DNA of 54,624 nucleotides from Microvirga lupini. GTDB taxonomy: Bacteria; Pseudomonadota; Alphaproteobacteria; Rhizobiales; Beijerinckiaceae. The stretch covers positions 515,740 to 570,363 of the forward strand of contig KI912045.1 of assembly GCA_000517005.1 (NCBI GenBank). Direction: 5' to 3'. This document shows, one piece after another, positions 10,321-18,888 of the stretch (position 1 is the first letter of the stretch; each line of letters begins with the position of its first letter). The translations under genes were made by a program, and so were the position numbers. The notes beneath the pieces were generated by a model. That model was not told where the DNA came from, made no database searches, and was given only the letters and a program-made list of their open reading frames with translations.

Positions 10321-12201
10321 TCACGCAGCCCCGCGGAGCTGATCGGGCTCGATCGCAACCCAGTGTCCTGGCTCGACCTCTCGCATGCGGTGAATCGCCG
10401 GCTCCTGCCCGACGGGACGTACGGGGCTCGGGATCTCGCCCTCGATTCGCGTCTTGGCCCGCTCCCGCTGCGGATCGGCAATCGGCACCGCTGAGAGCAG
10501 CTTGCGGGTGTAGGAATGCTGCGGGTTCTCGAAGATCGCTTGGCGCGACCCAAGCTCGACGATCTGGCCGAGATACATCACCGCAACGCGATGGCTGATC
10601 TTCTCCACCACCGCCATATCATGGGTGATGAAGAGATAGGACAGCCGCTTCTTCTCCTGCAGCTCCATGAGCAGATTGACGATCTGCGCCTGAATGGACA
10701 CATCGAGCGCGGACACGGACTCGTCCGCGATCACGAGCTTCGGATTGCTCGCCAGCGCCCGTGCGATGCAGATGCGCTGGCGCTGGCCGCCCGAGAATTC
10801 GTGCGGATAGCGCTTGGCATGCTGCGGCTGCAGACCGACCTGCTCCAGCAATTCGTGCACCCGCCGCTCGCGCGCCTTGCGGTCATTGATCAGGCCGTGG
10901 ACGATGATCGGCTCGGCGATGCTGTAGCCGACAGTGTGACGCGGATCGAGCGAGGCGAAGGGATCCTGGAAGATGTACTGGATTTCCTGCCGCAGGCGCC
11001 GCCGCTCGCCCTGGCTCATAGCCGCCATGTCACGCCCGTTAAAGCGCACCGTGCCGCCCGTCGACTCGACAAGCTGTTGCAGCGTGCGCCCGATGGTGGA
11101 TTTACCGCTGCCGGATTCGCCCACCAGCGCCAGGGTCTCGCCGGGATAAATGTCGAAGCTCACCTCCTCCACCGCATGGACGCGATGGGTCACACGGCCG
11201 AAGAAGGTCTTGCCTACGTCGAAGCGGGTGGTGAGCTTTTCCACCTGCAGGATCGGCTTCGTATAATCGGCCGTGTTCTGCTCATGCGTGTCGCCGACAG
11301 GCTTGGCCACGCCGCCGTCCATCACCATCACAGGCGTACGCTTGGGCAACGGCTGCCCCTTCAGGCTACCCAGGCGCGGCACGGCGGAGAGAAGGGCTTT
11401 GGTATACGGGTGCTGAGGCGCGGCAAAGATGTCGCGCACCGGTGCCTGCTCCACCTTCTCGCCCTTCCACATCACCACCACGTCGTCGGCCATCTCTGCC
11501 ACCACGCCCATGTCGTGGGTGATGAAGATGACGGCAGTGCCCATCTCCTGCTGCAGATCGCGGATGATGTTGAGGATCTGTGCCTGGATCGTCACGTCGA
11601 GCGCCGTCGTCGGCTCGTCGGCTATGAGAAGCTTCGGATTGCAGGCGAGCGCCATGGCGATCATGACACGCTGGCGCATACCGCCGGAAAGCTGGTGCGG
11701 GTAGCGGTCGAGCAGCTTGTCCGCATCGGGCAGACGTACCTTCTGCAGCAGCTCCTTCGCCCGCAGGCGCGCATCGCGTCCGTTCAGGCCCTGGTGCAGG
11801 ATCAAGGTCTCGGAAATCTGATTGCCGATGGTGAAGACGGGATTGAGCGACGTCATCGGCTCCTGGAAGATCATCGCTATGTCGTTGCCGCGGATCTCCC
11901 GGAGTTTGTTGTCGGACGCGTTGACGAGATCGATCGCCTCACCGCCGTCAGGACGGAATAGCACCTGCCCTCCGGTGATACGCCCGCCCGTGTAGTCGGT
12001 CAGGCGCATGATCGCGAGGGAAGTAACGGATTTACCCGACCCCGACTCGCCGACGACCGCCAAGGTTTTGCCCGGCTGCACATCGAAGCTGACCTCCTTG
12101 ACGGCTTTGAAGGCTCCATTCGCGGTGCCGAACTCCACCGACAGGGAGCGAACCGACAGGAGAGCCTGGTCCTGTGACCGATGATTGGCTGTGTCCGACA
12201 T
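10321..12201 (-). CDS. Fused double ATP-binding protein of peptide ABC transporter
   Basis: The 626-residue cytoplasmic protein joins the two ATPases (DppD-like then DppF-like) that are separate in classical systems, as in GsiA/YejF-type importers. Walker A GESGSGKS occurs at 51-58 and again near 362; signatures are LSGGMRQR in the first half and FSGGQRQR in the second; Walker B ends are [12 protein letters not shown] and [12 protein letters not shown]. The second Walker B reads DES where DEP is most common, but the catalytic Glu is kept. Each half ends with the short Opp/Dpp-type tail, visible in the second as [12 protein letters not shown]. It powers the permeases encoded downstream. The ATG at 12199-12201 opens the gene after a leader containing a strong hairpin. 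Confidence 0.95.
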   Translation of the reverse strand: MSDTANHRSQDQALLSVRSLSVEFGTANGAFKAVKEVSFDVQPGKTLAVVGESGSGKSVTSLAIMRLTDYTGGRITGGQVLFRPDGGEAIDLVNASDNKLREIRGNDIAMIFQEPMTSLNPVFTIGNQISETLILHQGLNGRDARLRAKELLQKVRLPDADKLLDRYPHQLSGGMRQRVMIAMALACNPKLLIADEPTTALDVTIQAQILNIIRDLQQEMGTAVIFITHDMGVVAEMADDVVVMWKGEKVEQAPVRDIFAAPQHPYTKALLSAVPRLGSLKGQPLPKRTPVMVMDGGVAKPVGDTHEQNTADYTKPILQVEKLTTRFDVGKTFFGRVTHRVHAVEEVSFDIYPGETLALVGESGSGKSTIGRTLQQLVESTGGTVRFNGRDMAAMSQGERRRLRQEIQYIFQDPFASLDPRHTVGYSIAEPIIVHGLINDRKARERRVHELLEQVGLQPQHAKRYPHEFSGGQRQRICIARALASNPKLVIADESVSALDVSIQAQIVNLLMELQEKKRLSYLFITHDMAVVEKISHRVAVMYLGQIVELGSRQAIFENPQHSYTRKLLSAVPIADPQRERAKTRIEGEIPSPVRPVGQEPAIHRMREVEPGHWVAIEPDQLRGAA

Positions 12202-12219
12202 CCATCCACGCTCTTGCGA

Positions 12220-12254
12220 AGGTACCGGCCTCGCGAGACGCCAGGCCGGTACCT
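12220..12254. repeat. Strong inverted repeat in the leader of the peptide ABC ATPase gene
   Basis: Perfect 11-base arms AGGTACCGGCC (12220-12230) and GGCCGGTACCT (12244-12254) enclose a 13-base loop. It sits between the aminopeptidase stop and the ATPase start, 18 bases before the ATPase ATG. No T-run follows on the minus strand. It could be the 3' end structure of the aminopeptidase message or a regulatory leader stem for the transporter genes. Confidence 0.6.
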
Positions 12255-12376
12255 CTTTGATACCTGTCCTCCATCACAGCTACAGGACCGATACGTCAAG
12301 CGCTGTTTGCGTCAGATCAGGCAATCGCCAGGATCATAGATCCGGCTCAGTATAGAAATAGAACGCCAACCTGTCG

Positions 12377-13642
12377 TTACTTCGTAACCCATTCGCCGCC
12401 GCGCATGAGAGGCTCGGCCCTACCGTCTTGGGTGATACCATCCACGTCTATCTGGTTGGAACCGATCATCCAGTCGATATGGATCAGACTCTTGTTGGAG
12501 CCATGCGAGGCGAGCTCCTCTTCGCTCATCGTTCCGCCGCCCCGGATGCACTTGCTGTAGGCTTGGCCAAGGGCAATGTGGCTGGAAGCATTCTCGTCGA
12601 ACAGGGTGTTGAAGAAGAGAAGCCCGCTTTGCGAGATCGGCGACGAGTACGGCACCAGCGCAACCTCGCCGAGGCGGCGCGCTCCCTCGTCGGTATCGAG
12701 AACCTTGTTCAGCACAGCCTCCCCGGTCCGCGCCTTGCTCTCGACGATGCGTCCACCCTCGAACCGAACCTGGATGTCCTGGATGAGGGTGCCGTTGTAG
12801 GAGAGCGGCTTGGTGCTGGTCACAACGCCCTCTACCCGGTCCTTGTGCGGCGTGGTGAAGACCTCCTCGGTCGGGATATTGGCATTACAGACAATGCCGT
12901 TCTTCGCCGTAGTCGAACCGCCGTTCCATTCATGCCCGTCCGCCAGGCCGACGCGCAGATCCGTGCCGGGGCCGCGGAAATGGAGTGCCGCATAGTTCTT
13001 CTCATTGAGCATCTGCGTGCGCGCCTGAAGGCTCATGTTGTGCTTCTCCCAGGCGGCGATGGGGTCCGGCGTATCGACGCGGGAGGCCGAGAAGATCGCC
13101 TGCCAGAGCTTGGCGACGGCCACCTCCTCCGGATCGTCCGGGAACACGGTTTTGGCCCAAGCGGGCGTTGCGGCGGACACGATCGTCCAGTTGATGTCGA
13201 AGCCGGCGATCATGTTGAGCGCGGGCATATAGGCCTTGGAGCGGGCCCGGTTGGCACGGGAGACCTTCTCCGGATCCTCCTTGGCGAGCAGCGACGGATC
13301 CTCGCCGACGATGGCGAGCCGTGCCGCGCCGTTCTTGTAGGCGGCCGCCATGCCCTCGTAGAGCCAGGCCGGGGCAGTATCGAACCCCTCGTTGTGCCCA
13401 TGGCGAAAGCGCATGAGCGTGCTCTCCTCATCGGAGAAAATCGTGGTGACGAGGGAGGCGCCGGCCTTGTAGGCGTGTTCCGTGATGCGCCGCACCAGGG
13501 CGACGGCATCGAGCGGAGCGGTCACGACCAATTCCTGCCCGGGCTTCAGCCCCAGCCCGACGCGGACGGCGACTTCCGCCAAGCGGTCGAGAAGCTTGGC
13601 ATGGGACGTGGCATCGGCCGGATTCCGGAATTGTTCGTTCAT
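12377..13642 (-). CDS. Aminopeptidase, M29 family
   Basis: The 421-residue protein matches the M29 (AmpS/PepS, thermophilic aminopeptidase) family of two-metal exopeptidases. Typical stretches are NIPTEEVFTTP and LGEVALV, which hold metal-binding Glu residues, FDENASSHIALG with a ligand His, and HIDWMIGS near the C-terminus with the His-x-Asp pair. The domain layout and length of 400-420 residues agree with the family. The ATG at 13640-13642 begins MNEQFRNPADA; an in-frame start 66 bases upstream is unlikely because the added residues do not resemble the family. No signal peptide is present, so it acts in the cytoplasm. It precedes the peptide transporter on the same strand and would release N-terminal residues from imported peptides. 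Confidence 0.93.
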   Translation of the reverse strand: MNEQFRNPADATSHAKLLDRLAEVAVRVGLGLKPGQELVVTAPLDAVALVRRITEHAYKAGASLVTTIFSDEESTLMRFRHGHNEGFDTAPAWLYEGMAAAYKNGAARLAIVGEDPSLLAKEDPEKVSRANRARSKAYMPALNMIAGFDINWTIVSAATPAWAKTVFPDDPEEVAVAKLWQAIFSASRVDTPDPIAAWEKHNMSLQARTQMLNEKNYAALHFRGPGTDLRVGLADGHEWNGGSTTAKNGIVCNANIPTEEVFTTPHKDRVEGVVTSTKPLSYNGTLIQDIQVRFEGGRIVESKARTGEAVLNKVLDTDEGARRLGEVALVPYSSPISQSGLLFFNTLFDENASSHIALGQAYSKCIRGGGTMSEEELASHGSNKSLIHIDWMIGSNQIDVDGITQDGRAEPLMRGGEWVTK

Positions 13643-13726
13643 GATCTTAGGCTCTCGAAGCTGGAAAAAGATGGCTGGAGAGGCTACACGGCTCTGCCGC
13701 CGGTGCAACCTCGATGGGCAAAAATC

Positions 13727-14833
13727 TCACGAATGCGGCGACTTAACCGCGCCCAGGGCCTCCGGATCGAAGGCGATGCTCTTGATGATGGCATGGACCG
13801 GAAGGCCCGGCTTCAGGCCAAGCTCTTCCACCGACTTTCGGGTCACTCGCGCGACAATACCGTCGCCGCCGCAATCGAGTTGCACGTCCACGCTCGGTCC
13901 TTCAGCATCCTCGATCAAGGAAATAAATCCCGGCAAGACATTCAAGGCGCTCATGCCGACCGGCTTTTGCAGGGACAGAATGATATCGCGGGCGCGCAGA
14001 CGCACGCGCAGGCCAGTGCCGAGCGGATATGGCAGGCGCGGCACCGTCAGCGTTCCAGCCTTGGTCTGGAGCACGGTTAAACCGAAGAGGTCCTCATGCC
14101 GCAGCACCTGGGCGTCGATCAATGCGCCCGCCTCGGCGAGACCGGTTTGCACGAAGAGATTGGTATGTCGGAGGATGTCGGATGCCGGGCCCGATGCCGT
14201 CACCGATCCGTTGGATAGAACAACGATGGAGGTGGCCAAGCGAGCAATCTCGGCGACCGAATGGCTGACGAGAACGATGGGTACCCCGCCTTCGTCGCGC
14301 AGTCGCTCGATATAGGGATAGATTTCGGCCTTTCTCGCCTCGTCGAGGGAGGCCAGAGGCTCGTCCATCAGCAGCAATTGCGGGTCCGCCAGAAGCGCCC
14401 GCCCGATCGCGACCCGCTGCTTCTCGCCGCCCGACAAGGTCGTGGGCCATCGGTCAAGCAGATGACTGATACCAAGAAGATCGACCACATGATCGAAGCT
14501 CGACTTCCTATCCCGCCTGGGCGTGAACCAGCGTCCGAAGAGCAGGTTCTGGCGCACGTTGAGGTGCGGAAAGAGTCGCCCTTCCTGAAAGACGTAACCG
14601 ATCCGCCGCTTGTGCTTGGGCACGAAAACATTCTTTTTCGTGTCGACGAGCACCTGTCCCTGCACGACGATCCTGCCGTGATCGGGCCGGACGAGGCCGC
14701 CGATCGCGTTCACGATCGTCGTCTTGCCGGAGCCAGATGGTCCAAAGAGTGCAGTCAGTTTTCCATCCGACTGAAAGCGTGCGTGAAGGCCGAAGGCGCC
14801 TTGCTCGTGCCGGATGTCGACGTCGAGAATCAT
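13727..14833 (-). CDS. modC: Molybdate ABC transporter ATP-binding protein ModC
   Basis: The 368-residue protein is the ATPase of the high-affinity molybdate importer. Walker A GPSGSGKTT lies near residue 33, the signature LSGGEKQRVAIGRAL near 130, Walker B LLLMDEPLASLD near 153, and the His switch is in LVSHSVAEI. The C-terminal third holds a Mop/TOBE-type domain with VRLRARDIILSLQKP and NVLPGFI, the molybdate-responsive part of ModC. I set the start at the ATG at 14831-14833, which overlaps the modB stop as ATGA; the long in-frame extension upstream is modB read in another frame. It is coupled to modB. No intact modA is present beside it. Confidence 0.95.
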   Translation of the reverse strand: MILDVDIRHEQGAFGLHARFQSDGKLTALFGPSGSGKTTIVNAIGGLVRPDHGRIVVQGQVLVDTKKNVFVPKHKRRIGYVFQEGRLFPHLNVRQNLLFGRWFTPRRDRKSSFDHVVDLLGISHLLDRWPTTLSGGEKQRVAIGRALLADPQLLLMDEPLASLDEARKAEIYPYIERLRDEGGVPIVLVSHSVAEIARLATSIVVLSNGSVTASGPASDILRHTNLFVQTGLAEAGALIDAQVLRHEDLFGLTVLQTKAGTLTVPRLPYPLGTGLRVRLRARDIILSLQKPVGMSALNVLPGFISLIEDAEGPSVDVQLDCGGDGIVARVTRKSVEELGLKPGLPVHAIIKSIAFDPEALGAVKSPHS

Positions 14834-15528
14834 GACGCCTGAATCCGTCGCCGAACGCGGCGCGCCAACCATTCGGAGAGCCAGAGTGCGGCGACGGAAA
14901 TGGCGATGGAGACGAACGTCAGCCGCATGGCGCCACCCTCGCCTCCCGGCACCTGCGTGTAGGCATAGATGGCGGTGGGAATGGTCTGTGTCTCGCCGGG
15001 AATGTTCGACACGAAGGTGATTGTCGCGCCGAACTCGCCCATCGCCTTGGCGAAGCACAGAACCATCCCGGCGATGATGCCGGGCAGGATAAGCGGCAGC
15101 GTCACAACGCCAAAAACCCAGATGGGATGTGCGCCGAGTGTACCTGCGGCATCCTCCAGCTTGCGGTCGACGGCCGCAATGGAGAGGCGGATGGCGCGCA
15201 CCAGCAGGGGAAAGCCCATGATGGCGCAGGCGAGCGCCGCTCCCGTCCAGCGGAAGGACAGCACGATGCCGAACTGCTCGGCGAGAAACGAACCGATGGG
15301 CCCGCGCCGCCCGAAGCCTATGAGCAGAAACCAGCCGACGACCACCGGCGGCAGGACCAGAGGCAGATGCACGATCACATCAAGCGCCTGCCGCCCCCAG
15401 AAGCGGCCGCGTTCCAGGGCAAAGGCGATGGCGACACCAGGAATGAGGCTTGCCGACATCGCGACGAAAGCGACTTTCAGGCTGAGGCGAACCGCCGTCC
15501 ATTCCTCGGGAGAAAGCCAATCCGTCAC
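14830..15528 (-). CDS. modB: Molybdate ABC transporter permease ModB
   Basis: The 232-residue inner-membrane protein matches ModB. It has five predicted membrane helices, starting about residues 12-35, and the EAA-type loop LEDAAGTLGAHPIWVFGVVTLP near residue 140, which docks ModC. The region KAMGEFGATITFVSNIPGET near 165 is characteristic of molybdate permeases, and so is the opening DWLSPEEWTAVRLSLKVA. The start is a GTG at 15526-15528 whose TGA-overlap with a short upstream frame (GTGA) suggests coupling to whatever is translated before it. The usual partner modA should lie just there, but only a 34-codon frame is present. The gene overlaps modC by four bases. Confidence 0.94.
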   Translation of the reverse strand: MTDWLSPEEWTAVRLSLKVAFVAMSASLIPGVAIAFALERGRFWGRQALDVIVHLPLVLPPVVVGWFLLIGFGRRGPIGSFLAEQFGIVLSFRWTGAALACAIMGFPLLVRAIRLSIAAVDRKLEDAAGTLGAHPIWVFGVVTLPLILPGIIAGMVLCFAKAMGEFGATITFVSNIPGETQTIPTAIYAYTQVPGGEGGAMRLTFVSIAISVAALWLSEWLARRVRRRIQAS

Positions 15529-15629
15529 GAGACCGGACTCGCTTTGCCGATCAGCGCGAAGCCCGCAAGGCGCAGCCCGACCCGCACCATCTTGAAGCCT
15601 CGCGCCGGATGCATTGTCCTGTTCCTCAT
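15525..15629 (-). CDS. Short frame in the place of modA; possible remnant
   Basis: A 34-codon frame opens with ATG at 15627-15629 and ends in a TGA that overlaps the GTG start of modB. It contains a basic then hydrophobic stretch, MVRVGLRLAGFALIG, resembling the beginning of a signal peptide. In most genomes modA, the periplasmic molybdate-binding protein, sits directly before modB. This frame may be the leftover of an internal deletion of modA, a leader peptide, or chance. I cannot show homology from so few residues. Confidence 0.3.
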   Translation of the reverse strand: MRNRTMHPARGFKMVRVGLRLAGFALIGKASPVS

Positions 15630-15678
15630 GACGAGCCCCGCCTTCGTCGGGCGCATCCTAACGAACCTGGACGAGCCT

Positions 15679-16323
15679 TCAAGCCGGGCGCCGTCGCGGA
15701 GACGGTTTCTTCACCATGGATCGGATCAGCCGATAGCCAAGCAGTACGGCGACGATGGCCGCGTAGACGAGCGGCTCGGGCGGCCAGGATTTCACCACGA
15801 GCAGGAAGTGCAACGCCGCGCCGATGGCCGCCACATAGACCAGGCGGTGCAGCTTCGCCCAGGCTTGCCCGCCCATGCGCCGGATCGCGGCATTGTTGGA
15901 GGTCACAGCGAGGGGCACGAGGATGACGAAGGTCGCCATGCCGATGGTGATGTACGGCCTCTTCACGATATCGGCCACGATGGCCGCAACATCGAGGCCC
16001 TGATCGAGCACGAGATAGGTGAGAAGATGCAGGGCCGCGTAATAGAACGCCAGCAATCCCAGAGCCCGGCGATAGCGCAGCAGGTTGATGTTGAAGAGTT
16101 GGCGCAGCGGCGTGATCGTCAGGGTGGCGATGAGAAAGCGCAGGGCCCATAGACCGAGCCCCTGTTCCAGATACCGCATCGGATCGGCACCGAGCTGATC
16201 GGTGATGCCGGCATAGAACAACCAAAAAGCCGGAATGAAGCCGACGATGTAAATGGCAATCTTCGGCACCTGGGGCAGCGCAAAGCCCTTCTTGTCTGCT
16301 TGAACGGAGACGCGTCCCACCAT
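15679..16323 (-). CDS. msrQ: Heme-binding membrane subunit MsrQ of the MsrPQ system
   Basis: The 214-residue inner-membrane protein matches MsrQ (formerly YedZ), a b-type heme protein of the ferric-reductase-like family that passes quinone-pool electrons to MsrP in the periplasm. Six membrane helices are predicted. Histidine-containing helices include FYYAALHLLTYLV near residue 85 and AKLHRLVYVAAIGAALHF near 150, which would hold the heme. The start is the ATG at 16321-16323, overlapping the last base of the msrP stop codon (TGATG), so the two are coupled. An apparent N-terminal extension further upstream is msrP read in another frame. The C-terminus is short and arginine-rich. Confidence 0.93.
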   Translation of the reverse strand: MVGRVSVQADKKGFALPQVPKIAIYIVGFIPAFWLFYAGITDQLGADPMRYLEQGLGLWALRFLIATLTITPLRQLFNINLLRYRRALGLLAFYYAALHLLTYLVLDQGLDVAAIVADIVKRPYITIGMATFVILVPLAVTSNNAAIRRMGGQAWAKLHRLVYVAAIGAALHFLLVVKSWPPEPLVYAAIVAVLLGYRLIRSMVKKPSPRRRPA

Positions 16324-17291
16324 CAGTAGAATTTCCGCAGGTCCATGCCGGTGTAAAGGCTCGCCACCTGCTCCACATAACCGTTGAACATCAGCGTCGG
16401 GCGACGCTTCACGAACAGCCCACCCTCGCCGATCCGCCGCTCGGTCGCCTGGCTCCAGCGCGGATGGTCCACGCTCGGGTTCACATTGGCATAAAAGCCG
16501 TACTCGCCTGGGGCCTGCTTGTTCCAGGATGTCTCGGGCTGCTTCTCGACGAAGCTGATCCGGGTGATCGACTTGATGCCCTTGAAACCGTATTTCCACG
16601 GCACTACGAGGCGGATCGGCGCGCCGTTCTGGTTCGGCAGGGTCTCGCCATAAAGGCCGACCGCCAGGATGGTGAGCGGATGCATGGCCTCGTCGAGACG
16701 CAAGCCCTCCACATAGGGCCAGTCGAGCACCGGGAAGATGGATTGAACGCCCGGCATCTCCTCCGGCCGATAGGCGGTTTCGAAGGCCACGTATTTTGCG
16801 CTGCCCAAGGGCTCCACGCGTTTGATCAGATCCGCCAGCGGAAAGCCGACCCAGGGAATGACCATGGACCAGCCCTCGACGCAGCGCATGCGATAGATGC
16901 GCTCCTCCAGGGCTGACGACTTGATGAGATCCTCGACCGCGAACTCGGCAGGCTTGCCCACCATGCCGTCGACCTTGACCGTCCAGGGCGAGGTCTTGAG
17001 GGTATGGGCCTTGGCCGCCGGATCCTCCTTGCCGGTCCCGAATTCGTAGTAGTTGTTGTAGCTCGTGACGTCCTCGCGGCTCGTCTTTTTCTCATCCGTG
17101 GAGAAGGGACTCTTGGCGGCGGACAGAGGCGCGGCTTCGAGACCCTTCGGCAGGGCCGCGGCCAAGGCCAACCCGGCCGCGCCGGCCATCCATTGGCGGC
17201 GGTTGAAATAAACCTCCCGGGGCGTGATCTCGGAGAGCAGGATATCGGCAGGGCGGCGGATCAGCACGGCATCACCTCGTTTGAAACCCAT
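16323..17291 (-). CDS. msrP: Protein-methionine-sulfoxide reductase catalytic subunit MsrP
   Basis: The 322-residue protein is the molybdopterin-dependent catalytic subunit that repairs oxidised methionines in periplasmic proteins. A twin-arginine signal is visible: [19 protein letters not shown] near residue 32, so the folded cofactor-loaded enzyme is exported by Tat. The sulfite-oxidase-type fold follows, with [20 protein letters not shown] near residue 135, whose Cys is the expected molybdenum ligand. Length fits the roughly 320-330 residues of the family. I use the ATG at 17289-17291; a GTG 15 bases upstream is possible. The gene follows nanE after about 61 bases and is coupled to msrQ. 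Neighbouring modBC supplies molybdate, which the cofactor needs. Confidence 0.95.
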   Translation of the reverse strand: MGFKRGDAVLIRRPADILLSEITPREVYFNRRQWMAGAAGLALAAALPKGLEAAPLSAAKSPFSTDEKKTSREDVTSYNNYYEFGTGKEDPAAKAHTLKTSPWTVKVDGMVGKPAEFAVEDLIKSSALEERIYRMRCVEGWSMVIPWVGFPLADLIKRVEPLGSAKYVAFETAYRPEEMPGVQSIFPVLDWPYVEGLRLDEAMHPLTILAVGLYGETLPNQNGAPIRLVVPWKYGFKGIKSITRISFVEKQPETSWNKQAPGEYGFYANVNPSVDHPRWSQATERRIGEGGLFVKRRPTLMFNGYVEQVASLYTGMDLRKFY

Positions 17292-17352
17292 TGTGAATGG
17301 GTACACCCGAGAACGCCAGAGGTGCTCTCACGTTTCCGTTACAAGCTATCTT

Positions 17353-18024
17353 TCAAGGCCTTATGGCCTGAACGAATCCCCGCGTGATCTCACGCGGATT
17401 GGTGATCGCGGTGCCCACCACCACCGCATGAGCCCCACGCTTGAAAGCTTCCACAACGAGATCTGGAGTATCGAAGCGCCCCTCCGCAACGATGGGCACC
17501 GGGAGTTCCGCAACGAGAGCCGACAGAAGCTCCAGATCCGGTCCTTCACTCTTGCGAGAGGCCGTTTCCTCCGTGTAGCCGGCAAGCGTGGTCGCGACAT
17601 AAGTCGCGCCGGCGGCATGGGCGGCCCGCCCCTCCTCCAGCGTGGCGATATCGGCAAAGACCTCCTTGCCGAGTTCCGCCCGGATACGCCCGATCAGCTG
17701 TGCCACCGGCTCGCCGTCTCGCGGACGCGGCGTGGCATCGAGACCAATGATGTCGGCGCCTGCCTTGGCAATCAGCGCCGCCTGTTCGAAACCCGGGGTG
17801 ATGTAGACTGGGAAACGGTCGTCCCACACTTTGGAAATTCCGATGATCGGCAGCGCCGTCACGGCGCGGATCGCCGCCACGTCCGCTTCGCCATTGGCAC
17901 GGATCCCCTTGGCCCCGCCGGCCTCGGCCGCCTGCGCCATCGCGGACATATGAACCGGGCCATGCAGCGGATTGTCGGCACGAGCCTGGCAGGAGACGAC
18001 GAGCGTGCCTTTCGGAATCAGCAT
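17353..18024 (-). CDS. nanE: Putative N-acetylmannosamine-6-phosphate 2-epimerase
   Basis: The 223-residue cytoplasmic protein matches NanE, a TIM-barrel enzyme interconverting N-acetylmannosamine 6-phosphate and N-acetylglucosamine 6-phosphate. The N-terminus LVVSCQARADNPLHGP is typical. The Lys of IIGISKVW and the Glu of PIVAEGRFDTPD are the likely catalytic residues, and ADIIGLDATPRPRDG is the phosphate-side loop. It begins ten bases after the second sugar permease gene, so it is the last gene of the sugar ABC operon. This suggests that the imported sugar is an amino sugar or is processed through ManNAc-6-P. Sialic acid lyase and ManNAc kinase are not encoded here, so the actual substrate is open. 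Confidence 0.9.
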   Translation of the reverse strand: MLIPKGTLVVSCQARADNPLHGPVHMSAMAQAAEAGGAKGIRANGEADVAAIRAVTALPIIGISKVWDDRFPVYITPGFEQAALIAKAGADIIGLDATPRPRDGEPVAQLIGRIRAELGKEVFADIATLEEGRAAHAAGATYVATTLAGYTEETASRKSEGPDLELLSALVAELPVPIVAEGRFDTPDLVVEAFKRGAHAVVVGTAITNPREITRGFVQAIRP

Positions 18025-18033
18025 GGGTTCACC

Positions 18034-18888
18034 TTACTTTACAGCACCGGCCGTCATGCCCTGAATGAACTGGCGCGACAGGGCGATGTAGAGAAGCGTG
18101 ATGGGAGCCGCAGCGATGGTGAGGCCGGCGAACAGCATGCCCCAATCGGTGGTGTACTCGCCCATGAAGGTGGTCAGTCCCTGCGGCAAGGTCTTGCGTG
18201 AATCGGTCTGGATGAAGACCAGCGGGAAGAAGAAGTCGTTCCAGATCGGCACCGCGTTCTGAATCGCGGCGATCGCCATGGGCGGACGCGCCAGCGGCAG
18301 CATGACCGACCACATGATGCGAGGTTCCGAGGCGCCGTCGATGCGTGCGGCATCCTCGAGTTCGGCCGGCAGCGTACGCAGGAAGCCTGCCATGATGAAC
18401 ACGGTCGAGGGCAGGCCGATGGCGGTATAGGTGACGATCAGGCTCCAGCGGCTGTCGAGCAGGCCGAGATCGCGTAGCAGGATGAAGAGCGGGATCACCG
18501 CAAGCTTCAGCGGCAGCATCAATCCCGCCAGGAAGAACAGCAGGATGAAGGTGTTGGTGCGCGATTCGTAGCGCGCCACCGCATAGCCCGCCATGGTGCC
18601 GAGCACGAGGATCAGGATGATCGAGGTGCCCGTCACGAGAACCGAGTTGACGAAGTAGACCGGCATCGCGGTCTCGCCAAGCACTTTGGTGAAATTCCCG
18701 ATTTGCGTGAAATCAGGCAAGGCGAAGGGATGCTCGAAGATCTCGCCCGTCGTCTTGAAGGCGGACAGCACCATCACCACGACCGGATAGAGCATGATGA
18801 AGGAGTTCGCGATCAGGATGACCTGGGCGAGCAGGACGAAGGGAATTGCTTGGCGCGTTGCCGGTGCATCGGAGGTGATGGCGGTCAA
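18034..18888 (-). CDS. Carbohydrate ABC transporter permease, second subunit (MalG-like)
   Basis: The 284-residue inner-membrane protein is a MalG-type permease with six predicted helices. The EAA loop is ELEDAARIDGASEPRIMW near residue 195, followed by LPLARPPMA. The start is placed at the TTG at 18886-18888, which overlaps the stop of the first permease gene (TTTTGA). This gives a 284-residue protein beginning TAITSDAPATRQAIP, while the much longer frame upstream is only the first permease gene read out of frame. The TTG start within an overlap implies translational coupling. It pairs with the upstream MalF-like subunit. No ATPase gene lies in the operon, so the pair probably uses a shared ATPase encoded elsewhere. 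Confidence 0.9.
   Translation of the reverse strand: MTAITSDAPATRQAIPFVLLAQVILIANSFIMLYPVVVMVLSAFKTTGEIFEHPFALPDFTQIGNFTKVLGETAMPVYFVNSVLVTGTSIILILVLGTMAGYAVARYESRTNTFILLFFLAGLMLPLKLAVIPLFILLRDLGLLDSRWSLIVTYTAIGLPSTVFIMAGFLRTLPAELEDAARIDGASEPRIMWSVMLPLARPPMAIAAIQNAVPIWNDFFFPLVFIQTDSRKTLPQGLTTFMGEYTTDWGMLFAGLTIAAAPITLLYIALSRQFIQGMTAGAVK

Noticed and set aside
16324-16599. An N-terminal extension of 92 codons on msrQ
   Set aside because: These codons lie inside msrP in another frame; the ATG at 16321-16323 gives the normal MsrQ start and overlaps the msrP stop.
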